From the NCBI GenBank assembly GCA_002633005.1, contig NMRA01000773.1:28069-90508 (forward strand): a DNA stretch of 62,440 nucleotides, read 5' to 3'. The notes under the pieces are model-generated. The model saw only the letters and a program-made list of their open reading frames with translations. It ran no database searches and was not told the DNA's origin. A program made the translations under genes and the position numbers. This document shows positions 45,633-56,565 of the stretch, piece after piece; within the stretch, counting starts at the first letter, position 1; the number at the start of each line of letters is the position of its first letter. This DNA comes from Phoronis australis (lineage: Eukaryota; Phoronida; Phoronidae).

Positions 45633-48600
45633 TACATACAACGATCCTTGGAACGTTGGAGGATGGTGAACCATTTGGAGATTGCCGAGGCCAGGGTTAC
45701 GATAACGACAGTAATACATAAAATCGCTCAAGCTGACATACTGAGCAGTCTTTTGTTCATTTTCTCGTTTTCTGATTGTCATAGTCTTAACTTGCGTGGA
45801 GTCCATGCCACTGGAAGTTGTCAACAGGCTATTAAATTTTGGAACTCTTAGGACGCTATACACTGTGCTCCCAGCGTTCCAGTCCACATTGTTTGGAAAT
45901 TCTTAGACTCACGTTGGCAGTGCTGCCCACAGCATGCAGACAAACGTTGGTTAGACCATCTGCTGCACGTCTTTCTTCTGAAGCAAATATTGAGAGGCTC
46001 GTAAAGCTGAAGTTGTCCGCAGAAACTAAGTCAGACCTACATGGAAGCAAACGCCACGTTAACTGGTATGGTCATGGCCTCTTCATGGGTGGAAGTTCTC
46101 ACAGTAAACGACACGAGGAACAAAGTGTTGCAAGCAAAACATACCACATTAGTTATGAAGTAGAAAACGTACATAGTCTCCTTCACGACAAAAAGGACTT
46201 GGAAGACAACTACAATGGAGTTGAGAGCAGACAATCTGAAATCATGTTCATTGCATGACGACAAAGAAAAGACGGCAACAGTTTTTGTCGAAGAGAGAAG
46301 GGAGGAGATGCCTGAAGAAAACGCAGAGGGAGGTCTTCTATTGTATTGCGGGGCTCGTTTTTAGCGAATTTAACCACACGATAGCAGTCAGCGATCCACT
46401 TAGAGAGAGGATGCTTGGTGTATTGTGGAGATATCGAACACCGGATTTGGAGCGTCTAAGAGAATACGCGCAATGGCTGTATTACAAGTACATGTACAGC
46501 GTTGGCGTATTTCACTCTAACACCTGAATTGAGACATGCTGCAAATAAGGGAGATGCCCCGGATGTATGCAATGCGACTTCAAACAGTTTTCCCAAACCT
46601 TGCTCTAAAGATTTTCCGATTTTCTGTTCCTTGCTTGTATCAGTCGCTCAAAGAGATGGCCCATTCAGCGTTAATGCAAGGATGGAGAATAATTAGCAAA
46701 ATTCTTTTGATATTTGCGACAAAATCTCTACCTTGTTAACGTTTTCGACCTCCATGATGCGGCGGTAATTTCAAATTGTTTGTTTGAGTTTGAAACTAAC
46801 TGCCGAACCATGCATTGAGGTCAATATGCTAACAAAGCGAGGATTTTGTGGTCCATGTCTAAAGAATTGTGCTCCTCATATGTATTCTGGACAGATGAAT
46901 CTTTTTAGCACTCAAAGAATGGAAAATCTTCACTGGTCCATCAGGTACCAAAATCAACTATTTAGAAACTCTATCCATGAGAGTCGCTATTTCAAGGAAA
47001 TTGGATTTTTCCACAATTAATTGCAGCTTCGAAAGCCCGTAAAGCACCACTTAATGATAAACATGACCATACAAAACATAAACAATGAATCGACTTTCTA
47101 TGAAAATGAAGTCAGAATCGAAAAAAAATGTTATAGTTTTAGCTAATTATTTTTGTTTTTATTCTACAACTACAATAATTAAGTTTATTTGTCTCCACCT
47201 ATCTAAAGTGGGGGATACATGTGTATGAATTTATTGTGGGGAAATGGGTCAGAGGGCCTGGTGTTGCCCCTGACCCGCTTCATCTCTCGACGCCATTTGT
47301 CGAAGAAAGCTAGTATGATCGCGTGGTCCGTTTTCATAAAACGCAAATTTGTTATGTATATGAAGAGACACACCACGACATACACATTTCACATCACAAT
47401 TATAATCAGAGGGGTATTACCTCAGGCACGTCCACAATGTTGCCAAGTGAATGGGTTTTGAAACTTCATACCCAGTCAAAACTGACGAGAGACTAGTAAA
47501 ATACAAACACAGGTAAGTGATTTGCGTAGTATTTGATACATACCAAACGCCAACAAGATAGAGTGAGTAAAACACGTTGATTTTTAGTAGGGAAAATTAC
47601 TTAGGCAATGTACTAATTATTGTTCAAAAGCATCGGTGTTAAATCAGTGCTAAAACGTCATTGAGGGTTAATTAGTAGTCTGACATCAGCATTTCTAAAT
47701 TGCCTTTCATTATTTTAAAAGAGTGTCACATCGATTATCTACTGTATAAGCACGTGATTAACGAACAGGATGTATGTCGTGTTAACCATGTTCTGACAGT
47801 GAACTTGCACATTTCACTTATCAAGTGAATCACTTAGGACACAGTTACGATTTCGGTTACTGTAACATAGACAAAAAGTCAACGCATACTCGCGCAATAC
47901 AATACGCGTGGTGCAGTTCCTCAAACATTTGTGTTTCGGCAAACTGAAATACTTGTAAATTTGTTAAAAAGCTGTTTTTTGCCGTTAAAAATGGTTTTGG
48001 CTGCTTCCTTGTGGGTGCAGCGCTTGCTTTGCTTATATTTTTGAAATCTTCGCGTAACTATGACAACCAGTACATGGGCTCGTTTTGTGACACGTTTCCA
48101 GTCTTAGACCGAAGTCGGACAAATTTAGGACCAAAATACTAGCCCCGTTTAATGGAATTTCTTATCATCAAAGTTAATTATTGCGGCGACAAATTATACA
48201 GTAGAAACAACTGATCCATATTGTTACATATATATGTGATAAGTAATGCTAACTTGTATTTTGAAAAACCCAAAACAACATCCCGAAAAATGAGCTAAAA
48301 CAATGGCTTCCAAGACATAGCGCTGCAGGGGGTCATTTTTTGTTTACTGCTGTTTGTGTGTTGGCTTAGAGCACCACCTGTGTTTTCTGTGTTGTGCATT
48401 GAGATCTGTGGCTCTGTAAGCTGTACGATAGCACAGACGTTAACAAAACTATTCACTTTGGCTGCCGCCATTATTGTATCATGAACCGTGGCAACACATT
48501 GCGGGTGTGTGTGCCCCGACGAAGTACGCAATGCATCGATTACCATAACTGATTTTAGTTTGTCAAATTCAAAATTGTAACGTGTCTTTGTTGAAATTAT

Positions 48601-49188
48601 CAGAACAAAAATATGTGCAGGGTATTGAAAAAAACACATAGGCAAAATATTGAGCAAATCAAGGAAAAATGGTAGCTAAGGTAATATAAATTACAAGAAA
48701 TGCATTATAAGCAATAAGTGACTCAGTAATCAGATGTGAGCAGGTATCATTAAGTGACTGTAGTGAGGGCAGGTACAGAACCTCAAGGATTTTTTCCAAG
48801 GGTGTCAGGGAAGTAATAAACATAAAATAGATCTGCTGAATGAATAAGAGGTAGGAGCAAAAACGGGGATGACGGGCGCACCTCAATCTTTTGGTTGAGG
48901 GCGGAGATAGCTTTCTGCCCCCAATATTACAATTGCTAATATCAATTAACAATTGGTTATTAAAACTTTTAACATACAAACTTTGTTTTAAAATAAAATC
49001 GAAAAATTGACAGATTTTCCTCCTGCAACCATCAAATGTTTCTTACGTCAGTGTCCAAAAACTGCACTCTTACGTCATCCAAACACGGGTCCAAATCTTT
49101 GTTTCGAAAATTCACACCTTATGACATTTTACATTCAAGTAAAGGGTCAGTGCCCCTTTACATGAAAAAGTCCCAAAAAGCGACTCAA
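45633..49188. other. stretch with unidentified open frames only
   Basis: Two plus-strand frames abut through ATGA at 46255-46258 (45839-46258, 139 codons; 46255-46527, 90 codons, KTQREVFYCIAGLVF). I cannot assign them to any family and they may be chance or relics of an element. The rest holds short frames only. Confidence 0.3.
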
Positions 49189-49347
49189 CAGGGGCAGATC
49201 CAGGATTTTTAAAGGGGCGGGGTCGGATCAAAAATTTTTAAAAAGGGTGATCCAAGTCAACAATTTGAAAATTCTAGATTTGATATCACTAAAATCAAGG
49301 GAAAATGGGTGGAGGGGGGAACGCTGTGACCCCCCTGGATCCACCTG
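49189..49347. mobile_element. 159-bp CAGKGGCGGAT-family inverted-repeat element
   Basis: Starts CAGGGGCAGATCCAGGATTT and ends, complemented, CAGGTGGATCCAGGGGGGTC. Non-coding; no clear target duplication. Confidence 0.55.
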
Positions 49348-49595
49348 TGCTCAGCTGAGTTGCCTAAATCTTTTGGAATTCCTGCCAGCGGTCCAGTAAA
49401 CCTGCCTTGTATGCCCCCATAAAACAGCCAAGATACCTATTGAATACACAGAGCATTTACGGTACACTGTAGTTGAATTACGACGCACTTCAGCCCTCCT
49501 AAACCATTCACATTTTATAAAATTAACTATCAGCAGTTAGTTAAGGCATATTCAGCCAACTTCGTCAGGTAACAAGAGCAACGCAGAGCGCTGAA

Positions 49596-51303
49596 ATGCG
49601 CCCACGAATGCATCGCAAATGGTATGCTTTTAGGGTTATTTATTTGTATCATAAAAATGGCCACTAGATGGCGCAAAAACGTACAATCCATTCAAAAACG
49701 GTAACACGCCATATTTCATAAAAATCTGTCAAGGAACTTCAGAGGAACAAAGGAAAACAGAACAAAATGTAATTGCAACTTGTAGGCACAGCGTCCGTTC
49801 GATCCGCCTGAAAGTCGTCGCCTGTTATAAATTCACTTACAAATTTAATAAAGATCCTGCAGTGGGTTTTGGAGATACAGCTATGGACACAAACAAAAAA
49901 ATACCACTAGGAGGCGCCAAAGTAGTCAGTCGCCTTCATCAAACGTCCTCTTTACACTGAAAACATACACGCCAATTTTCAAAACCATCCCTAGAATGAT
50001 TTAGTTGATCGAGGGGTGGACGCCAAAAACAAGATTTGAAAACAGAAAAACGGCCACCAGGTGGCACAAAATACCTCGATTCCATACAAAAACAGGATGA
50101 TAGCGTCATCTCACCAATACATGCCAAATTCAAAATTTTATGAAAATCTGCTGAGGTCCTTTGAAGATACGGACTGGTAAATGTAAAAAAACTAAAATTG
50201 CCACTAGGGGGCAAACCAGTAATCATAATCCGTCTGAAAGTCGTCGTCGTCAATTGTCAACATCATATAAATAAAACCGCTAAATAAAGTAATGATCCTG
50301 CAAACGTTTTAATAGATATAGCCATGAGCGCAAAATAACTGTCACTAGGAGGCGCCACAGTAGTCGAACTCGTTGGAAAATCATCGTTAGCCGTTCACTG
50401 CATAGTAAAAACATACATGCCAATTTTCACAATTATCCTGAAAGCGGTTTGGTTGATAGACGAGTGGACGCAAAAAAAAGACTCGAAAACAGTAAAATTG
50501 GCCACTAGGTGGTGCAAACTAAGTCGAATCCGTCTGAAAACGGAGAGATAGCGTCACTTCATTAACAGATGCTTGTATGCCAAATTTTAGGAAAATACGC
50601 TGAGGACCTTTGAACATACAGAGGTAAACGTAAAAAAATGAAATTGCCACTAGGTGGCACACCATTAGTCAGATTCATCTGAAAGTAGTCATCCTCTGTT
50701 GTTAACATCATATCAATACCCTTACTAAATTTAGTAAAGATCCTGCGAACGGTTTAGGAGATACAGCCATAGGCGCAAAAAAACTGCCCCTAGGAGGCGC
50801 CACAGTAGTCGAAGTCGTCGGAAAATCATCGTCAGCCGTCTACATCATAGTAAGAAGGTACATGCCAATTTTCACAATCATCCTTTGAGCGGTTTGGTTG
50901 ATAGAGGGTTGGACGCAAAACAGTAAAAAATGGCCACTAGCTGGCGCAAACTACGTGGAATCCATCCGAAAACGGGAGGATAACGTCATCTCCTTAATAC
51001 TGTAGGTGCCTACCAAATTTTATGAAAATCCGTTTAGGACTTTTGAAGATACAGAGGTAAACATAAAAAACAAAATTTGCCACTAGGGGGCACACCGGTA
51101 GTCAGATCCGTCCGAAAGTTCGCTCATGCCTTCCCATCTACGGAAGGAACACATACCTGTATGCACAATTTCACGAACATACGTCAAGGCGTTTTGGAAA
51201 TAGAGCAGCGGTTGCCGGAAGCCGGAAACCGGAACGCCGGACGGATGGACGGACGGACGGGGATGACGGCATAATGCGTCCACATATAAATGTGTGGGCG
51301 CAT
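49596..51303 (+). repeat. 1.7 kb repeat with three-part higher-order unit carrying CTCF-like motifs
   Basis: Three related segments alternate in fixed order, each about 115-160 bp and each containing one CCACTAGRKGGCRC core on plus. The set repeats every 390-450 bp. Shared text includes catgccaattttcacaat and gaaaatcYgctgaggacctt. The block opens with ATGCGCCCAC (49596-49605) and closes with its complement GTGGGCGCAT (51294-51303), after a GGAC-rich tail (51238-51262). That suggests a complete mobile unit. No coding sequence. Confidence 0.8.
49660..51093 (+). promoter_or_regulatory. eleven co-oriented CTCF-like core sites
   Basis: 15-mers at 49660, 49775 (degenerate), 49904, 50053, 50200, 50342, 50501, 50646, 50787, 50933 and 51079 match the animal CTCF core CCASYAGRKGGCRS. 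Four are exact (49660 GCCACTAGATGGCGC, 50053 GCCACCAGGTGGCAC, 50646 GCCACTAGGTGGCAC, 51079 GCCACTAGGGGGCAC). Most others have one mismatch; those at 50342, 50787 and 49775 have more. Spacing centres on about 140 bp. The sequence shows motif identity only; binding is inference. Confidence 0.55.
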
Positions 51304-51938
51304 AAAAATGAACAACTTTAAAGTAAATAACATTAGGACTCCTTATTTCTTGACTTGATGTTTTGATACTCGTGTCAAAACAAAAATCTAAACAAACGAC
51401 AACGTCACTGAGTGTAACGGTGTTTCTAAATACACATACTACCGCAGTACCCATCGATCTGGGGCTCAATTTGCCTTTAAAAGACCTCTTCCTTCAACAC
51501 TTCCTATGAAAAATTATCAAGCAGGTTAATATTTTTATGCACTGAAGTACATACCATGATTGAAATTAAATGTGCACCACGAACTGCAGTCAAAATTGCA
51601 CAAAAAGCGGTGTAATATGTCCGCCATGTATCACTACGTCACGTGTAGTTAAACACAGTTCAGCCATTTTGACAATAATTTTAGACAAGCACTATTTTGT
51701 TGAAAATGGGAGAGCACAGCATTTAAGTTCGTCTAAAATGAAATGGTGCTGACGTATCGCAGTCATAAATTTAAATACTGTGAATTTTCAAATAAATCTG
51801 TCAAGTCGCTTAGAAAAATAATTGACAGACGAGGAAAATATTGTGGATGCAAGATATACTGCAGTAGTGGGCAAATTATAATCACATACGCGACCTTAGA
51901 AAATAACCAATGCTAGTCTATGATTTGTAAACAGGAGC
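51304..51938. other. non-coding stretch, nothing recognised
   Basis: Short frames without support. Confidence 0.45.
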
Positions 51939-52062
51939 AACACAATGCACCTACTACTGCACCTTAAACAACACAATGCACCCACTACTGCACCTTAAAC
52001 AACACAATGCACCCACTACTGCCCCTTAAACAACACAATGCACCCACTACTGCACCTTAAAC
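51939..52062 (+). repeat. minisatellite, 4 units of 31 bp
   Basis: Unit aacacaatgcacccactact then gcaccttaaac, four head-to-tail copies with two substitutions in total, so recently expanded. Confidence 0.95.
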
Positions 52063-52544
52063 AATATGTTTACGAGGGTTTGTTACGCTCATGTAATATA
52101 GATCATTGACCAACGACAACCAGGATGTTAACTATATGTTACAACAAGACATAATTTAAATAAGCAATAGGAATAAATAAAAAAACAATAAATAAATAAT
52201 AAATGAACAATAATAAATAAACAATAAATCTTGGATTAGAACAGATATATGATAATATTACAATAACAAAATTAGTATGTAAATAATAATAGTAAATATA
52301 ATTATCTTTCAGATGTGAATGTTTTAAGACTACAGAAAAAAATGAAAGTATTTCGAAGCATCAATGAGCATAGAATAAACTAATCAGTAGTTCCCAAAAT
52401 CACGCAATCCATTTGCGATAATTCTCTCTATATGATCGATCAAATGCAGGGAACAGTAGAGACATTAAATTCAAATCACCCAGCCCAGCACTGATTGACT
52501 GGATACAGTTTCATGCAGAAACATCCTTAGTTTCAATCGTGAAC
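52063..52544. other. AT-rich stretch with AATAAA-like low complexity
   Basis: 52150-52250 is an imperfect aat/aaat run. Nothing else recognised. Confidence 0.6.
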
Positions 52545-52625
52545 ATTATCTATCTTGACTTCCTAAAACCGCTCTGAGGTGGTGGCGTATTACAACTATA
52601 ATTAAAACCTCTAGTCTATATACAC

Positions 52626-52667
52626 TGTCACGACGTTTCGCTCGGTCTCTTCTCCGGCCACCGTCAG
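52626..52667 (-). ncRNA. degenerate hammerhead-ribozyme-like motif in the 3' terminal repeat
   Basis: In the element's sense, CTGACGG (52667-52661) is followed 21 bases later by GAAACGTCGTGACA (52639-52626). Hammerheads require CUGANGA...GAAA, and Penelope-like elements are known to carry them at their ends. Here the last A of CUGANGA is G and stem II is weak, so self-cleavage is doubtful. Confidence 0.35.
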
Positions 52668-52778
52668 GTGTTCCCGCGTTCTTAGAAGAACGAGCGCGGA
52701 TACGTGGTACACACATGATGTGATTTTTTTGGTACGAGGCAGGAGTCATCCAATTACTTAGAGGAAATTTTATTATAC

Positions 52779-54419
52779 TTAAACCTTCTTAAGTAGACTG
52801 AGCCAGGTGTCACGTGGTTGTTTGCTTGGATGACTGAAGACATTGTCTTGTACTTTCATGTACATGGCTTCCTTGATCTTTCTTTTGGTACAACCTCTTT
52901 CACTGTCAAGTATTCAGATGTTATTCCACTGGATGTTGTGTTGTTTCGACCACATGTGTTCTGCTACTCCTGATGAGGTATTACCTTCTCTACAGCACCT
53001 CTTATGCTCAGCAATTCTTGTCTTCAGTGGTCTTAATGTTTCACTGATATACGATTCACCACATTCACATGGGATTTCATCGATGACATTTTTCTTTTTT
53101 TCCCATGTCAGTTCTTGCTTTGACTTTTGTCAATCGCCGACCCAGTGTGTCTGAGCTGCGGTATACTGTTCTTATTTTAAATTCTCTACATATGCGCCCT
53201 AGCTTCTCGGTTATTCCGGGTATATACGGTAAGCACATAGTCTGCAGTGGGCGTTCTTCTGCCACTGCGATGTTAAAGCCGACTTGATGAGATCCCTTGG
53301 GTAGCCATTTCTTTCGAATGTCTCCGTCAGGTTGGTCATTTCTGCTTGGAGTGCTGTATCACTGCAGATGTCCTTTGATCTTGATGCAAAGCATTTGATT
53401 ATACCCTTCTTGACTCCTTTGGTGTGGTTGGAGATGAAGTCAAGGTACCGTCCTGTGTGGGTCTTCTTATAGTAGAAAGACGTTGTTAACTGTCCTTCGA
53501 CACGAGTCACTAGTACGTCTATGAACGGGAGACTGTTATTTGTCTGTTCTTCCATTGTGAATATAATTGTTCAGATGGCGAAGGAACTCTGATGGATTTT
53601 CTGAGTCTTGGCTGAATATTGTGAATGTGTCATCAACGTATCGTTTCCACATCTTCGGGGGTCTGCTAGCTGAGCTGAGAGCTGTTCGTTCAAACCACTC
53701 TATGTACACGTTAGCTAAGACTGGTGATAGTGGTGAACCCATTGCCATTCCTTGTGTCTGCTCGTTGAACTTGTCTTGGTATTGGAAGTAGGTGGTATTG
53801 ACACAGAATGTCACTAATTCCAGAATGGAGCCTATTGGGAGGTTTACATCCTCTGATGGCTTGTGTTCATGTTCTAACTTTGACCCGAGGAATGGGAGAA
53901 CCTGTGCTGTTGGTATACATGTACATGTGAATAGGCTTTCGACATCAAAGCTCACCATGGTGTCATTTGGTGTAATGCTGACTGATGACAACATTGACAC
54001 GAAGTGCTTCGAGTCCTTTACGTACGAGTCAGTTTTTCTAACTAGTGGGGATGTGATGTTGTTGAGGAATCTAGCTAGTTGGTGGCAGGGAGAACCAATG
54101 TTGCTTATAATTGGTCTCATCGGCATATCAGGTTTGTGTATCTTAGGTTTATCATACATGTGCGGGCTTTTGTGTTGTTTGGGTTGATTCTCTGGAGTGT
54201 GTCACGTGGTATTGAACCTTCTACACTTTTCAGGAGGGACTTGATTTTTCTTTCTACGCTCTTGGTCTTGTCAGATTTTACTTCCTTGTACTGCCCGCTA
54301 GATAGTAGATCAGTCATCTTCCTGTTGTAGTCATTCTTATCAAGTACTACTGTTGCATTGCCTTTGGCAGCTTGTAGGATGATGATGTTTTCATCCCGGG
54401 ATAGGCTACGTAGGGCCAT
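52779..54419 (-). pseudogene. Penelope-like reverse transcriptase with GIY-YIG end, frameshifted
   Basis: Minus-strand frames chain in order. 54419-54117: LQAAKGNATVVLDKNDYNRK, RT fingers. 54159-53536: KPKIHKPDMPMRPIISN, motif A FDVESLFT, motif B AMGSPLSPVLAN, catalytic YVDD at residues 174-177. 53555-53211: NNSLPFIDVLVTR and THTGRYLDF, thumb side. 53265-53077: LPYIPGITEKLGRI. Then, to a stop at 52779-52781, IPCECGESYIS and RPLKTRIAEHKR, the GIY-YIG region with its catalytic signature eroded. At least three frameshifts and one in-frame stop (HNIQWNNI-stop) kill it. The RT would copy element RNA at a nick. Confidence 0.85.
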
Positions 54420-54501
54420 GTCATTACACCTGTTTAAGTGTATATAGACTAGAGGTCGGTGTAAATAGACCGAGATTTTAATAATAATTATCTATCTTAA
54501 C

Positions 54502-54718
54502 CAGTGGGGAAGCGAAAAAAGCAAAAGTCACGAATTTCCAATTAACGGTTGTTGCATCCGTAGGCTGTGCAAAAACCACCTCTGCTTTTTTGCCCATCGG
54601 AGCAGTCATATCTTGCCATTTATGTTAATTGTACATACGCCCGCTAGACGTCTCTACGGTCCATGAAACAACAATGTCCGCTAGTGGCAGTCCCATGGGA
54701 TTTCGCTAGATTTGTCAC
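54502..54718. other. short non-coding flank
   Basis: Nothing recognised between the Penelope-like element and the MULE-like MITE. Confidence 0.5.
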
Positions 54719-56565
54719 CCTCTCTACGCTCGCTGGTTCCATGCGTGCCTCTAGGAAGTCAGGAGCCAGCACGCAGGTATCACTTAATTTTCCTCGGGAT
54801 TTTTTTACACCGGCGTTTCTGATTGGTTGGTCAAATTTTCAACGGGCAGCGTTTACGCAAGCAAACTGGCATGACTGATGGAGCAATTGTAAATATGGTC
54901 TGTTGTACCGACAAATCGGTGCTTAAAATTTATGTTCAGGAAATCTGAATCCCAGAAATTGTGGTTGCGTCTTTTCGGAGTACATCTTTCTACTGTCGAT
55001 GACTTTTTTTTTAAGTGATATATACTCGGGAACCCAATGGTGGTCCGCCTTAGCATAAAACCGACTTGTTGTCGTACTCACCCAATTATTCCACTTCAAA
55101 GTTATGCTCTGAATAGGGTTTGATTTAACTCTCACAAATATATAGTATGCCGAGATGTTCAAGTGAGTATTGCTTTTCGGCAGCCATATTTTAATGACTC
55201 CTATGGTCGTCATATGCTGCCGCCTTTTGAAAGAACAGAAAACCACACAAAAAACGGCCAAGAAAATAGTGGAAAGTGGTTTACAGCAATTCTATTTCAA
55301 CCACAAACTGTTTTAATAGTATGATATAGATTTTTAAATCGATTAAAATTGATTTAGAATTTCAGTTCTGGAAAATAAATCGCAATTGTTTTATCCCAGA
55401 TAGACCTTACTTATTTTGTATTTGTGACCTCTTTATTTGACTTTTTGCTCTTGTTGTTCTTAAAACCACTTATCTATGCTGTCTTTCTTTTCCTTTTCAG
55501 TTTCTCTTCATTCAGCCAAAACAGAACTGTAACCCTTTGAAACTTTGTCGGCGCAAGTTGATAATTGAACCTCGATACAATTGTTCTAATAAATTACCCA
55601 ATATCGTATTGTTCGATTTTTTCTCACCTTTAACAGGTTTCTGAAATCATAAATAAATAAATACCCAAGTTGCATTTGCATTTTATTGCTCAATCTCTTC
55701 TTTATTTTTGATTATGTCATGCTGTGTTGTATGTAACAATGCAATATAGTGAAATAAAGTCAATGTTTTACTTTATTGGTGACCATTCTCTATCAATTCA
55801 AGTATTTAATTTTCTCCAAATAAATTCAAAATGCTTTAACCAAAATGTTCAACATAAATGTTGAGCTCAGTACTTTGTTTTGCAATAAAAAACAAGTGGA
55901 CAAGGTCGTGAGGGACACATTCGAAAGCAGGACCTATGGATAACTTAGCTGAAACACGTTTTAGAATTGGTATAAGGCTAAAACTGCTTACCACTATAGA
56001 CCACCCAGTATTGACTGATCAGCTCATATGTTCGGTGTTGTCCAGTCTTCTGAATTTAAGTTAACTTTCTCACAGGCATTATTTCAACTTGAAACTAATT
56101 ATAAACTAAAGTATGGTGACAGACAGTGCTCAACGTGAATTTTTCACGGGCAAAATAAAGCAGTAATAATTAATTAATGTTATGGGAAACCATTCTGAAA
56201 CCCACAACAAAAATCATATGTAGTTGTATGTTCTGCACCTGACTGACAGAGAACAGTGTCTTTTGTTTACGATACTGTCCTGTGTTCATACAGTATGAAT
56301 AACACCGCACCGGTTAAATCGGCCAGATATGTGATTATTTTACATGTATGTGCTTCAAGCACGCGGCTTGTAAACATTACTGCAAAAATGAAATAGTTGC
56401 TGCTACGCCACTTGCTAAGAATCGTTCATAGTAAGCCATTTTTTCACGTTGTTGTAAAGCTAACCAATAACTGCCGAGGTTACACCAACCAATGCGAAAG
56501 TGCGTGCTACTGCGTGATACCTGCGTGCTGGCTAGGCACGTAGGGAACCAGCGAACCTCTCTACG
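54719..56565 (-). mobile_element. MULE-like MITE copy 3 with perfect 10-bp duplication, split by insertion
   Basis: CCTCTCTACG at 54719-54728 and 56556-56565 flanks CTCGCTGGTTCCATGCG...GGAACCAGCGAA. The orientation is opposite to copies 1 and 2. Colinearity with copy 2 breaks after gtcgatgacttt (about 55007) and resumes at ttttgtttacgatac (56261). Confidence 0.8.
55008..56260. mobile_element. 1.25 kb insertion of unknown type inside MITE copy 3
   Basis: The insert lies between TTTT runs, which might be a 4-bp target duplication. It is AT-rich with no coding frame of note and no recognisable terminal repeats. Its left edge is ttaagtgatatatactcgg and its right edge ctgacagagaacagtgtc. Confidence 0.5.

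Larger units (their letters stand above)
52545..54501 (-). mobile_element. Penelope-like retroelement with probable 15-bp target duplication
   Basis: ATTATCTATCTTGAC (52545-52559) and ATTATCTATCTTAAC (54487-54501) bracket about 1.93 kb. Inside, ACCTCTAGTCTATATACACT (52607-52626) recurs in inverted form at 54437-54456, as expected for the irregular terminal repeats of Penelope-like elements. The coding part, on minus, gives reverse transcriptase followed by a GIY-YIG-type end. The N-terminal quarter of a normal Penelope protein is missing, so the copy is 5'-truncated before the inverted terminal piece. Confidence 0.8.

Noticed and set aside
51083-51469. 128-codon minus-strand frame
   Set aside because: Lies across the CTCF-like repeat and its GGAC-rich tail; shadow of repeat sequence.
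53567-54330. Plus-strand frames opposite the Penelope-like element (74-131 codons)
   Set aside because: Antisense shadows of the reverse transcriptase frames.
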